From assembly GCF_042678945.1 (NCBI RefSeq), contig NZ_JBHTLM010000012.1, forward strand, positions 91,065 through 155,064: a DNA stretch of 64,000 nt, written 5' to 3'. The stretch is from Fontibacillus puldeungensis. Its GTDB lineage: Bacteria > Bacillota > Bacilli > Paenibacillales > Paenibacillaceae. The notes beneath the pieces are model-generated. The model did not search any database and was not told the origin of the DNA. It saw only the letters and a list, made by a program, of their open reading frames with translations. A program made the translations under genes and the position numbers. The stretch's first letter is position 1. Each line of letters begins with the position of its first letter. Of the stretch, positions 42,609-51,745 are shown in pieces.

Positions 42609-44756
42609 TTATACCAAGTTCCAGAACATGACCGTATTAGCTACGGTAATCATTGTGAAAAGAATCGTGTTCAGGAAGGAAGCCAGCCATACGTTGTTTG
42701 TCTTTTCAAATACTTTGCGTGCATAGACGGCTGCCAGAGCAAGACATGGTACCAAAGCAAAGAGCAGAATGCTGTTTAGAGCTTGTGCCGGGTACATAGC
42801 AACACCTGTGATGAAATCTAACCCGTATTGGGCAAGCATCCACAGAAGAAGACCGCCTACATTGAGGAAGATCGAAAGCGCATAGCCTCCCTTTCTGCCT
42901 CTTGTGTTAGCGTTAAGCGCAACAGCGTTGACGAAGTAGTAGAGCAGGAAGAATGGCATGTAGCGCAGCGCGGCAACTACAAATTCGCCGTGGAACGTGC
43001 GGACTGCAAACGTCCAAATGCGGAAGTCAGTACCGAAGATCGCCTGCATCGCGAACAGGAGCAAGTAGGCTACGACTACGGCGACGACTGCTGTACACAA
43101 GCTGGAAAGAATCGTTACCGGATTCCAGCTGATTCCGTAGTGCTCAAACTTCGTGCCCGCTTTCTTCTTGTTGAAATAGTAGAAGCCGATCGTTACAAAG
43201 GCCATGATAAGAGCAGAAGCAAGTGCCCAGTAAGCAACCTGGTTCGTTGTCGGCTCGTTAAAGAAAGAGCTCAAAGGAAGAATATGGTTAGCATTAGCAA
43301 AGAGCACCCACATGAGCACGGAGACGATAGCAAGCACCGCACCGCCAAGACCGATGTTTCTCAAAACGCCGGCTTTTTCCGGTTCCGATTTCTTCGAACC
43401 GGCCATCACAAAACCTACGATAGCAGCCGCAACACCAGCTACCAGAAGGATAATGGAAATGACTGAAAGGGTATCAAGTCCGCCCTCCTGCTTATCCATC
43501 AACGTTGGATAAAGAATGGCTGGTATCAACGAGCAGAACACAATGGATATCCAGTAAGCCAAGCTTTGACCTGTTGTCGCTGGTGCAGCAACCGTTTCTT
43601 TCGTTTCGGATACTGATTTATTAAAGAACGGTACTTTAACCAGCAAGGAAATGAACGGTACAATGAACAGGAAGAAACCGATCATAGCGATGAAGTTACA
43701 AGCCTCTTTCAACCACCAGATTTGATTTCCGGACCCAAGGTCAACATTTTTTTGATTCGGCGAAGTTACACCGTTAAAAGCATGAGTGTAAAAATCAATT
43801 AAATGCGCTGTCGTCGTTCTGGAAAAATGGTTCCATGGATGCGTTTGATTCGGTGTGTAAATAATCCGTTCACCGGTTTGCGATGGGCGCAACACCGTAT
43901 CTTTATCCTTCAATTCACCGGAGTTTACACTATATAATTTACTTTCTACGGCTGAGTTATCGGTTGGTGCTAGACCCAGGAACGCTCTACCGGAAGCTGT
44001 TGCCACGAAATCTTTATGTGTAACCGTACCCGTCACTTTTTTCTCTTTGGCGGTTTTCTCTTCATCCGATTTGTTGAAGAAGAATTCGTCATAATGACCG
44101 GCGATCATACCAACTGTCCGGCTGCCGAATGCCGCTTGGAACTGATCCTGCGGTGCCACCGCAGACGCATAGGAGTAATCAGCACCAACGGAAATCCCGG
44201 CATAAATCATGCGGGTTGTGGTTTTCAGTGAGGTCATTTCATCCATGTACATGGCAATAAGTGTGGAGAAACCACCCATCGAGTGACCACTGACAGCTAC
44301 ATAAGCATTTCCTTTGTCATCTTTCTTAGTGTAGTTCTGCTGATATATGTACTTGGCCGCGTCAAACTGAGAGTAAATCCAGAAGGTTGAGAACTGTTCC
44401 CCTACCTTGATGTCACCGCTCCAGCGGGAATCACCGTGGTCGTACATATCCACAGCCAGCACAATGTAACCTCTTCTGGACATTTCGATCGCAGGAGCAT
44501 CCTGCATTTCCTTGGAGTTCAAATACCCGTGTGTTGTAATAATGACCGGTCGGGGATCATCCGCTCCCGCACCCTTAGGCATGTAAAGCAGTCCGCTGAG
44601 TGTACCATGGTCTGCTTGAAACTTGATTTTCTTAACATCCACCGAATAGAAAGAGGTATTAAACATGCCAGCCAACAGGCTGCCGAGAAGGATTAGTACC
44701 AAAGATAAGGCCAGGAGCCCTTGTGGCTTTTTGAGTGTCGCGAACATTTTTTTCAT
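42609..44756 (-). CDS. Alpha/beta hydrolase fused to a large membrane domain
   Basis: 715 residues from ATG 44756 (AGGAGA 7 bases upstream; ATG 44795 lacks one). An N-terminal membrane helix (LLALSLVLILLGSLLAGMF) leads to an alpha/beta hydrolase of ~330 residues. It has VIITTHGYLNSKEM (oxyanion), VLAVDMYDHGDSRW, the nucleophile elbow VAVSGHSMGGFS and a candidate His in HPWNHFSRTTTAH. The last ~330 residues hold nine or ten membrane helices. The active site would face outside if the first helix is a signal anchor. I know of no characterised enzyme with this layout; the substrate is unknown. A cre site lies 63 bases upstream. Confidence 0.78.
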   Translation of the reverse strand: MKKMFATLKKPQGLLALSLVLILLGSLLAGMFNTSFYSVDVKKIKFQADHGTLSGLLYMPKGAGADDPRPVIITTHGYLNSKEMQDAPAIEMSRRGYIVLAVDMYDHGDSRWSGDIKVGEQFSTFWIYSQFDAAKYIYQQNYTKKDDKGNAYVAVSGHSMGGFSTLIAMYMDEMTSLKTTTRMIYAGISVGADYSYASAVAPQDQFQAAFGSRTVGMIAGHYDEFFFNKSDEEKTAKEKKVTGTVTHKDFVATASGRAFLGLAPTDNSAVESKLYSVNSGELKDKDTVLRPSQTGERIIYTPNQTHPWNHFSRTTTAHLIDFYTHAFNGVTSPNQKNVDLGSGNQIWWLKEACNFIAMIGFFLFIVPFISLLVKVPFFNKSVSETKETVAAPATTGQSLAYWISIVFCSLIPAILYPTLMDKQEGGLDTLSVISIILLVAGVAAAIVGFVMAGSKKSEPEKAGVLRNIGLGGAVLAIVSVLMWVLFANANHILPLSSFFNEPTTNQVAYWALASALIMAFVTIGFYYFNKKKAGTKFEHYGISWNPVTILSSLCTAVVAVVVAYLLLFAMQAIFGTDFRIWTFAVRTFHGEFVVAALRYMPFFLLYYFVNAVALNANTRGRKGGYALSIFLNVGGLLLWMLAQYGLDFITGVAMYPAQALNSILLFALVPCLALAAVYARKVFEKTNNVWLASFLNTILFTMITVANTVMFWNLV

Positions 44757-44818
44757 TGAGCATTCTCCTAGCGTATGAAGTTTTGGCAAAGACAAAACGG
44801 ATTAATAGCTATCATGAA

Positions 44819-44832
44819 TGAAAACGCTACCT
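44819..44832. promoter_or_regulatory. cre site (CcpA operator) upstream of the hydrolase gene
   Basis: TGAAAACGCTACCT fits the cre consensus TGWAARCGYTWNCW at every position. It lies 63 bases upstream of the membrane hydrolase start and ~60 bases past the dhaK stop, so carbon catabolite control of the hydrolase is likely. Confidence 0.65.
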
Positions 44833-44844
44833 AAAAGGTATGCT

Positions 44845-44887
44845 CAGGCGAAACCTCTTTTGCTAGAGGCTAAAGTTGTTTCGCCTG
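44845..44887 (-). terminator. Hairpin after the DhaK-DhaL gene
   Basis: CAGGCGAAAC/GTTTCGCCTG arms with an inner CCTCT/AGAGG pairing lie 7 bases past the kinase stop. The U-run on the minus strand is poor, so it may be a partial terminator or a processing site. Confidence 0.5.
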
Positions 44888-44893
44888 AAAAAC

Positions 44894-46654
44894 TTACTTC
44901 ATGCTATTCGACAATGACGTAAAGATAACACCTAACGCATAAGCTCCAGCATCCGGGTACCCCAGGCTTCTTTCGCCTACCGTCCCCGCGCGTCCCATCC
45001 GAGCAACAATGTTTTCCGTCGCTTTAGCGCCTTGAACAGCCGCTTTGGCCCCTTGGGCTAAAGCCGTCAACAAATCATCACCTGCCTTCGCGCTTTGTGA
45101 CCATGAATCCGCGCACGGAGCTAACGCATCAATCAGGGTTTTATCCCCAACAACAGCTCCCCGTCCAAATGAACGCTCCCCTGTCGATTGGATTCCTTTT
45201 ACCGCAGCTTGCAGCATCTCCGCGAAATCCGCTACGGTTAACTCGCGTTTACCTATGGCTGCTTTGCCCGCTGCCCGGAATGCAGAGCCCCAAATCGGTC
45301 CGGACGCACCGCCGCAATATTCCATGATGACCAGCGAACAAGCATTCAGGAAGCTCGATATGCTCAGATCCGATTGATTCAAAATGGAACCCCATTCTCT
45401 CTTCAACTGCTTGAACCCTTTAGCTACACTCATCCCAAAGTCACCGTCTCCGGCGTGCGCATCCAATTCACAAAAAGGAACTTCATTTTGAATAATTAGC
45501 TCGCTCATTTTGTCCACCAGGTAGATCATGTTGTCCAAAGTGACTTTATTATCCGTTATCCGAGCCCATTCTTCATTGGTTTCTGTCACAAAAGAGGCTG
45601 TTTCTTTATCTATATTTTCGTCCTCAGTTTCCACGTACTCGGCACTTTGTTCCGTTCCTGATACCTTAAAGGCCGGTGTATCGCTCTCTTTGGATAACAG
45701 CATTTTTAGCTCCTCGTCTAATTTCATGATCGACACGGAAATGCCTGCCATATCGATGCTCGTCATAAAATTCCCGACAAAGGTTCTGTAAACCTTTACA
45801 TTTCTCTTCGCCAAGTCTCTTGTGACCGCATGATTAAACAAGTATTGCTCTTGCAGAGGTGTTCCCCCGAATCCGTTGATCAGCAAAGCAACTTCTGCTG
45901 GATGCCCAGCACCTATTTTCAAATCCTTTAGGATGGATTCCACCATACGTTCAGCTAGGCAATCAGCCGAGACGATTTTTTCCCGCTTGATCCCCGGTTC
46001 ACCATGAATACCTACGCCGTACTCCATCTCATCTTCAGCAAGCTCAAAGGTTGGTGTTCCTTTCGCCGGCACAGTGCACGAGGTTAGGGCGAAGCCAATG
46101 CTGCGGACATTCGCGATCGCCTTTTCCGCAACTGCCTTTACTTGTTCCAGCTCGCGGCCTTCCTCAGCGGCAGCCCCGGCGATTTTGTGCACCAAAACCG
46201 TCCCGGCAACCCCGCGGCGCCCCACCGTGTAGAGACTATCCTCTACCGCGATGTCGTCATCGACGCGCACATAATCGACTTTAATTCCGTCTTCGCTGGC
46301 CAGGTAGGCGGCGTTCTTGAAGTTCATCATATCGCCACTGTAATTTTTAATAATTAGCAAAGTCCCTTTATTCCCAGCGGTAGCCTTGATAGCCTGGTAG
46401 ACCTGGATTTGGGAAGGAGACGCGAACACATCACCGCATACGGCCGCATCCAGCATACCTTTTCCAACAAACCCGGCATGGGCTGGTTCGTGGCCGCTTC
46501 CTCCACCACTAATAAGGGCTACTTTATTGGCATTGATTTGCTTCTTCTTGATGACCTTATATTTACTGACAAACTCGAGTTCAGGATGTGCCAGCACAAG
46601 GCCGCTGCACATTTCCATGACCAAGGTTTCCGGTTTGTTGATAATCTTCTTCAC
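44894..46654 (-). CDS. ATP-dependent dihydroxyacetone kinase (DhaK-DhaL fusion)
   Basis: 586 residues. The N-terminal DhaK domain (~1-330) has ALISGGGSGHEPAHAGFVG and the substrate His in GIHGEPGIKR, which binds dihydroxyacetone covalently. The C-terminal DhaL domain (~375-586) has the ATP/Mg2+ loop DAHAGDGDFGMSVAKGF and GASGPIWGSAFRAAG. The fused form is ATP-driven rather than PTS-driven and needs no DhaM. GTG 46654 directly follows the gldA stop. With GldA it converts glycerol to dihydroxyacetone phosphate. Confidence 0.92.
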   Translation of the reverse strand: MKKIINKPETLVMEMCSGLVLAHPELEFVSKYKVIKKKQINANKVALISGGGSGHEPAHAGFVGKGMLDAAVCGDVFASPSQIQVYQAIKATAGNKGTLLIIKNYSGDMMNFKNAAYLASEDGIKVDYVRVDDDIAVEDSLYTVGRRGVAGTVLVHKIAGAAAEEGRELEQVKAVAEKAIANVRSIGFALTSCTVPAKGTPTFELAEDEMEYGVGIHGEPGIKREKIVSADCLAERMVESILKDLKIGAGHPAEVALLINGFGGTPLQEQYLFNHAVTRDLAKRNVKVYRTFVGNFMTSIDMAGISVSIMKLDEELKMLLSKESDTPAFKVSGTEQSAEYVETEDENIDKETASFVTETNEEWARITDNKVTLDNMIYLVDKMSELIIQNEVPFCELDAHAGDGDFGMSVAKGFKQLKREWGSILNQSDLSISSFLNACSLVIMEYCGGASGPIWGSAFRAAGKAAIGKRELTVADFAEMLQAAVKGIQSTGERSFGRGAVVGDKTLIDALAPCADSWSQSAKAGDDLLTALAQGAKAAVQGAKATENIVARMGRAGTVGERSLGYPDAGAYALGVIFTSLSNSMK

Positions 46655-47794
46655 CTACATGGCCTCCCGTTTTGCTTTGTATTCACGGCCAATCTTGTCA
46701 GCAGCAGCTATAGCGGCAGCAACGCCTTCTACAGTGACTGGGAACGGCATGGCATGGATGGATTCCTCCGGAATGCAAGCTTTCTCTGCAACCTCCAGCA
46801 ACTCTTCCTTGGTGATGCTGTCTACACCGATATCTTTCAAGCAAACAGGAAGTCCTACTTCAAGGCAAAAATCGAGTACTTGATTTAGTTCTTCTGTCGG
46901 TGCATTTTCAAGAACTAATTGAGCAATTGTACCAAAGGCAACCTTTTCACCATGATAATAGTGGTGCGATCCTTCCAGAATGGTCAATCCGTCATGAATG
47001 GCGTGAGCTCCGCCCAAGCCAGCGCTTTCAAAACCAAGGCCGGACAATAAAATATTCGTTTCAATAATATTTTCCAGTGCCGGAGTTACAACGTTGGAAT
47101 CGCAAGCGGCTTTCGCCTTGACCCCGTCCTTCATCAGCATTTCGTAGCAAAGGGTGGCTAGTGCTAATGCGGTGTTCGTTCCTTTGGCAGGGCCACAATC
47201 CCCTTCTCTAAATCCGCAAGGCAGTCCAGCATTTACGTTGGAATAGGATCTAGCAGTTGCTCTTGCTTCAAAATACGTCGATAAAGCGTCGCCCATACCT
47301 GAAACGAGAAAACGTGTAGGCGCATTTGCAATTACGGTGGTATCAATCAATACAACACTTGGGCTTTGCTTAAAGTAAGCATAGTCGTCGAAGGCACCTT
47401 CAGGAGTATACAGCACAGCAGAGTGGCTGGTTGGTGCATCCGTAGCAGCTATCGTTGGACAGATAATCAGTGCTTCGCCCTGAGCTACGCATTTTGCCGC
47501 GTCAATGGCTTTGCCACCGCCGAGGCCGATCGTTGAGGTGCAGCCTTTTTCCTTGGCGATTTCCTGCAATCTTGCAACTTCCTGACGTGAGCACTCCCCT
47601 TTGAAACCGCTCTCAACAAAAGTGACGTTAAATTTCTTGGCTGTTGCGTCTAATTTATCCTTTACACGTTTAACATCATCCGGATGTGCAATTAATAAGG
47701 TCGAAGGACCGAAGGACTTTACAAAGTAGCCCAAATTCAATAGCTCGTCTTCCCCCTGAACGTACTTCGTTGGGCAAATAAATGCTTTTCTCAT
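46655..47794 (-). CDS. gldA: Glycerol dehydrogenase
   Basis: 379 residues of the iron/zinc-type alcohol dehydrogenase family. NAD-binding GLGGGKAIDAAKCVA and PTIAATDAPTSHSAV are present, as are metal ligands in GMGDALSTYFEARA and the two His of GGAHAIHDGLT and HYYHGEKVAFG. The enzyme oxidises glycerol to dihydroxyacetone with NAD+. ATG 47794 follows AAGGAGG. It is the first gene of an operon with the DhaK-DhaL kinase and is divergent from the PocR-AraC regulator. Confidence 0.92.
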   Translation of the reverse strand: MRKAFICPTKYVQGEDELLNLGYFVKSFGPSTLLIAHPDDVKRVKDKLDATAKKFNVTFVESGFKGECSRQEVARLQEIAKEKGCTSTIGLGGGKAIDAAKCVAQGEALIICPTIAATDAPTSHSAVLYTPEGAFDDYAYFKQSPSVVLIDTTVIANAPTRFLVSGMGDALSTYFEARATARSYSNVNAGLPCGFREGDCGPAKGTNTALALATLCYEMLMKDGVKAKAACDSNVVTPALENIIETNILLSGLGFESAGLGGAHAIHDGLTILEGSHHYYHGEKVAFGTIAQLVLENAPTEELNQVLDFCLEVGLPVCLKDIGVDSITKEELLEVAEKACIPEESIHAMPFPVTVEGVAAAIAAADKIGREYKAKREAM

Positions 47795-48007
47795 CTTATT
47801 TCCTCCTTGTAATGAGTAGGTATTTGTGACTATGTCTCAACTATAAGGCACCCTTTACCAAATTACAGTGGAATATCATAGCAGAAAATTATAATTTGCA
47901 ATCGTAATTATTTGCTCTTTCATCGGTAAATAGTATCCTTTTGTCATATTCGTTGTCATAAAAATACCATTCTAATGAATAACTTATAGTCCGGTATACA
48001 GAGTCGT

Positions 48008-48016
48008 TGCTATAAT
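48008..48016 (+). promoter_or_regulatory. Extended -10 promoter for the PocR-AraC gene
   Basis: TGCTATAAT matches the extended -10 element (TGnTATAAT), 64 bases upstream of the start. No good -35 hexamer is visible, as is common for extended -10 promoters. The 285-base gap to gldA (47795-48079) shows no other clear element. Confidence 0.5.
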
Positions 48017-48079
48017 AGGAGTTAAGCTATACATCCCCTCGCTGCTTTATGATGAGAATAGACTGGAGGCGAGCAAAAT

Positions 48080-49114
48080 TTGATCAGCGAATATTTGCGC
48101 ATCAATAAGATCTTTGATTTGAAAAAGTGGGAGGCCCTTCAGGACTCGCTTGCTTCGGTCACAAAGCTCGCAATCCTTACCGTGGATTACAAAGGCAATC
48201 CTGTTACGAGTCATAGTGGTTGCCAATCATTTTGTCACATGGTACGGAAGGATCCTGATCTGCAGAGATACTGTCAAAAGTGTGATTCGCGCGGAGGGTT
48301 GGAGGCGGTTCGATCGAACAAGCCTTACATTTACTTGTGCCATTACAACATAATTGATATTGCGATCCCCATCATCATCGATGATAAATACATAGGAGCC
48401 GTGATGGCGGGACAGGTAAGACTGTCCGACAGCTCCAATGCAAACGATCTGGAGCAAATTTTAACTTCAACGAACCGGAAAATCTATAATGAGAGATGGG
48501 AAGACCTAGAAGGACATTATGATTTACTTCCCACGATGTCCTATGAAGAAGTCGTGACGATCTCGAACATGTTGTTTCTTCTTTGCAACTACATCGTAGA
48601 AGAGGCGCTTAATAAAAATTTGATCGTTGAAATGCTTGAGCGGGCCTCCGGGAAAACTGATGAATCCGGCATTTCCGCGATTCTACCAGGCTACACAATC
48701 AAAAACATAGAAAGCCTCAAAAAGGAAATGACTAATGCCGTCGCCGACGCCTATTTGAAAAGAACAACCGGTGAAGCAGAGGTGTGTTCGAATCCTGTAC
48801 TGAAGCCTGCATTTACATATATATTTGAGCATAAAAGCGAAACGATCTCTTTAAAAGTAATGGCTGATTTATGCCACATTAGTCCGAGTTATTTCAGCAG
48901 ATTGTTTGCCAAGGAAACCGGCGAGAACTTCTCAAGCTATCTGGCACAGATGAAAATCAAATGGGCCAAACAATTGCTGGAGGTCACAGATATGCCGGTT
49001 TCCCAAATTAGCGATGAACTTGGCTTTAATGATCCGGGTTATTTTATAAAAACGTTTAAAAAATATGAGCAAATCACCCCTTCTCTTTACCGAAAATACT
49101 ATAAGGACCAATGA
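48080..49114 (+). CDS. PocR-domain AraC-family activator, probable dha operon regulator
   Basis: 344 residues. The N-terminal ~180 residues are a PocR ligand domain (VTSHSGCQSFCHMVRKDPDLQRYCQKCD, IYLCHYNIIDIAIPIIIDDKYIGAVMAGQ) with the family's cysteine cluster. The C-terminus is an AraC double HTH (ISPSYFSRLFAKETGENFSSYL, GFNDPGYFIKTFKKYEQITPSLYRK). PocR domains bind small diols such as 1,3- or 1,2-propanediol or glycerol-derived compounds. The gene is divergent from gldA-dhaKL and probably activates it. The start is TTG 48080, with TGGAGG upstream. Confidence 0.9.
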   Translation: MISEYLRINKIFDLKKWEALQDSLASVTKLAILTVDYKGNPVTSHSGCQSFCHMVRKDPDLQRYCQKCDSRGGLEAVRSNKPYIYLCHYNIIDIAIPIIIDDKYIGAVMAGQVRLSDSSNANDLEQILTSTNRKIYNERWEDLEGHYDLLPTMSYEEVVTISNMLFLLCNYIVEEALNKNLIVEMLERASGKTDESGISAILPGYTIKNIESLKKEMTNAVADAYLKRTTGEAEVCSNPVLKPAFTYIFEHKSETISLKVMADLCHISPSYFSRLFAKETGENFSSYLAQMKIKWAKQLLEVTDMPVSQISDELGFNDPGYFIKTFKKYEQITPSLYRKYYKDQ

Positions 49115-49133
49115 AATGAACAGTTAAATAATT

Positions 49134-49186
49134 CAGCGACAGTCAAGGGAATTTTAAATTGCATCCTAAACAGTCGCTGTCTTTTT
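49134..49186 (+). terminator. Terminator after the PocR-AraC gene
   Basis: CAGCGAC (49134-49140) pairs with GTCGCTG (49173-49179), followed by TCTTTTTA. The loop is long, so the call is moderate. Confidence 0.55.
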
Positions 49187-49526
49187 ATGGTTCTTTCAAC
49201 AAACACTTTTCTATTGTTATACCCATTCTACACGTTCCAACAAATGATACTGCTTAACTGCATACCTTTCCGCCTCCTCTTCTACCCTTTACTTAGGTTA
49301 AGCAAAAGAATACCGTTTCATCATCATGAGGTCAACTTTTGCAGCAGTATATGTAGCTTTTATCCTCTGGTTATTTGCATAAAGTCAACAAGAAAAGCCC
49401 TATTTTAATGGAAATGTAGAATTTTGTCGATTAAAGTAATATTTTGCGATTTTTTTGTAGACAAACCCAATGTTCTCCATGTAAAATCACGGGGACAACA
49501 TGATTGCGAATGGGAGTGACAGCTAG
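49187..49526. other. Gene-poor gap before the chemoreceptor
   Basis: This 340-base AT-rich stretch has no credible gene: the short open frames lack ribosome binding sites. Its right end holds the chemoreceptor promoter. Confidence 0.6.
49458..49487 (+). promoter_or_regulatory. Sigma-A-like promoter of the chemoreceptor gene
   Basis: TAGACA, 18 bases, TAAAAT: five of six bases right in each hexamer. It ends 39 bases before the ATG. No sigma-D (motility) motif was seen. Confidence 0.45.
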
Positions 49527-51641
49527 ATGCGAAAGTATCGTGATTTACCTTTAGCAGTGAAGTTTCAATTGGTTCTGGGACTGTTTCTAGTCCTCTTATT
49601 TGGAGCTCTTATCACTTTTAGCCTTCAGCAGTTGCGGGAAATCAGCATCTCCAAGGGCGAGGCGGAAGCGCGAATTGCCGGCAAGGAATTCACACAACAT
49701 TTCAACAGCAGTATGGATAGAGTGCACTCCACTCTTCAAACCTTATCAGAGACACTCTTAGCGTCTCGGGAGCAGCAAAGCATGTCACGCGAGGATATTG
49801 TACAACTGCTCCAGCATGCGCTAGAACAGCGTCCGGAGTTATTGGGATTTTATACACTCTGGGAGCCTGATGCCTACGATCATAACGATAAAGCTCATGT
49901 GAAAAAGTCTGCATATGATGACAGCACCGGGCGTTTTATGCCATATGTTGTACGCAACGAAGATAAAATCGTAATAGAGCCTCAAATTGATTACAACACA
50001 CCAGGTGTCGGCGATTATTATCTGGTGCCTAAAAATACGAAGAGACCCTTCTATATGGAACCATACAAGTATAAGATCGGCGGCAAGGAAGAACTGATCA
50101 TGTCAGTAGTCGTGCCAATTTTGGATAAGGACGGAAGCTTTCTCGGTATTGTTGGCGCTGATATCCGGCTGGATCGTTTACAATCTGAAGCTAGTAAATA
50201 TAAGCCGCTTGGCGGGTATGTATCCTTGATCAGTACCGGCGGGCTGTATGTAGCAAATCCGAATGACCCTGACTCTTTAGCTAAACCTTTTGGAGACAAC
50301 CCTGAGAAGGAAGCATTATGGAAGGATGTCAAAACCGGCAAACGCTTGATGGGTTATACAGCCAACTCAAAAGGCGAGATCGTGGCGCGTTTCCTGGATC
50401 CGGTTCAACTTCCCGGAAACAACAAAGTATGGTACGCCCAAACGGCTGTTCCACAAAAAACGGTAATGGAAGCATACTACAATAGCCGCCTCTTCTACCT
50501 CATTATCGCGATCACCGCCATGTTAGTTCTCGGCTTCGTTGTTGCCATACTGACTCGCTTTATGGTTGTCAACAAGCTCAAATTACTGGTTGGTAAACTA
50601 CAAGTCATGGCTGAGGGCGACTTAACACAGTCCTTAGATATTAAAGGACGCGATGAATTCGGTATGATGGCCCAGTTCTTCAATACGATGACCGAAAAGC
50701 TCAGAAGCATGTTCCATTCGGTGAGCGTGTTGACGCAAGCGGTAGGCGTAACCTCTCGGGAACTAACCGCAGCGGCTGAGCAAACCAGCAAGGCCTCCGA
50801 GAGTATTGCCGAATCGGCCCAAGAGCTTGCTTCCGGAGCCGAATCGCAGAACAATTATGCGGCCGATACCGCCAAGGCGATGGAAGAAATGGCCACAGGC
50901 GTCCAGCGGATTGCTGAATCTGCCGTGACGGTCTCTTCTTCTGCTAATGATGTTAACGAGAAAACCGTTCAAGGTAACCAGAAAATATCTCTGGCTGCCC
51001 AGCATATGAAGCAAATGCAAGAAGCCGTTCATCAGACGGAAGATTCTATGGTCCGTCTAACTGAACGATCGGAGCAAATCGGCAGCGTTATTGAGATTAT
51101 TTCCGGGATCAGCAAGCAAACGCATATGCTCGCTTTAAATGCAGCTATTGAAGCTTCCCGTGTAGGTGAACAGGGCCGCGGCTTTGCAGTTGTCGCAATG
51201 GAAGTTCGAAAGCTTGCGGAACAGAGCAGAGTGGCCGCCGAGCAAGTCGCTGAACTGATTGAATACACCAGATCCGATGTAAAAAATGCGGCAACAGCCT
51301 TGTCCCACGGCTCTAACGTAGTCCATGAAAGTGTTGATGCAGTTGCTGAAAGCGGTGATATCTTCTCCTCGATCATGAAGGAAATGGCTTACGTAAACGA
51401 GCAAATTCAGGAGGTTTCTGCTTCAGCTGAGCAAATGAGCGCAGGCAGCGAGCAGGTCACCGCAAGTGTAGGACAATTAGCCCATATCGCCGGAGATGCT
51501 TCAGGAAATGCAGCGAATGTTGCCGCAGCCTCAGAAGAGCAGCTGGCATCGATGGAGCAAATCAGCTCCTCGGCGGAAGCGCTTAGTATGATGGTCCATG
51601 AGCTTATGGAGAAGCTGGAACAGTTTAAGGTCGAAGAATAA
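49527..51641 (+). CDS. Methyl-accepting chemotaxis protein with dCache-type sensor
   Basis: 704 residues. A first membrane helix (~13-30) and a second (~312-335) flank a ~270-residue double-Cache-like domain (LLGFYTLWEPDAYD, GDYYLVPKNTKRPFYMEPYKY, VVPILDKDGSFLGIVGADIRLDRL). HAMP follows (RFMVVNKLKLLVGKLQVMAEGDLTQSLD), then the signalling coiled coil with the hairpin tip HMLALNAAIEASRVGEQGRGFAVVAMEVRKLAEQS. It senses a small extracellular ligand and controls CheA. It is monocistronic, with its own terminator. Confidence 0.94.
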   Translation: MRKYRDLPLAVKFQLVLGLFLVLLFGALITFSLQQLREISISKGEAEARIAGKEFTQHFNSSMDRVHSTLQTLSETLLASREQQSMSREDIVQLLQHALEQRPELLGFYTLWEPDAYDHNDKAHVKKSAYDDSTGRFMPYVVRNEDKIVIEPQIDYNTPGVGDYYLVPKNTKRPFYMEPYKYKIGGKEELIMSVVVPILDKDGSFLGIVGADIRLDRLQSEASKYKPLGGYVSLISTGGLYVANPNDPDSLAKPFGDNPEKEALWKDVKTGKRLMGYTANSKGEIVARFLDPVQLPGNNKVWYAQTAVPQKTVMEAYYNSRLFYLIIAITAMLVLGFVVAILTRFMVVNKLKLLVGKLQVMAEGDLTQSLDIKGRDEFGMMAQFFNTMTEKLRSMFHSVSVLTQAVGVTSRELTAAAEQTSKASESIAESAQELASGAESQNNYAADTAKAMEEMATGVQRIAESAVTVSSSANDVNEKTVQGNQKISLAAQHMKQMQEAVHQTEDSMVRLTERSEQIGSVIEIISGISKQTHMLALNAAIEASRVGEQGRGFAVVAMEVRKLAEQSRVAAEQVAELIEYTRSDVKNAATALSHGSNVVHESVDAVAESGDIFSSIMKEMAYVNEQIQEVSASAEQMSAGSEQVTASVGQLAHIAGDASGNAANVAAASEEQLASMEQISSSAEALSMMVHELMEKLEQFKVEE

Positions 51642-51659
51642 ACTCTTTCGTCCAACCTA

Positions 51660-51713
51660 AATAAGCCTCCTTTGACAGGGATGTGAGGAACATCCCGTCG
51701 AAGGAGGCTTATT
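51660..51713. terminator. Terminator between the chemoreceptor and the small membrane-peptide gene
   Basis: AATAAGCCTCCTT and its perfect complement enclose a second stem GGGATGT/ACATCCC. It lies between convergent genes and may serve both. Confidence 0.8.
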
Positions 51714-51745
51714 ATATTCTTCATAGTTGTGGATTATCCTTTATA

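Noticed and set aside
42828..43466. 212-codon plus-strand frame opposite the membrane hydrolase
   Set aside because: Highly charged mirror of the membrane helices on the other strand; no SD.
47880..47905. Weak cre-like sequence upstream of gldA (TGCAATCGTAATTA)
   Set aside because: Several consensus positions do not match, unlike the site at 44819, so I did not list it.
51032..51404. 114- and 89-codon minus-strand frames opposite the chemoreceptor
   Set aside because: Shadow frames of the repetitive coiled-coil codons.
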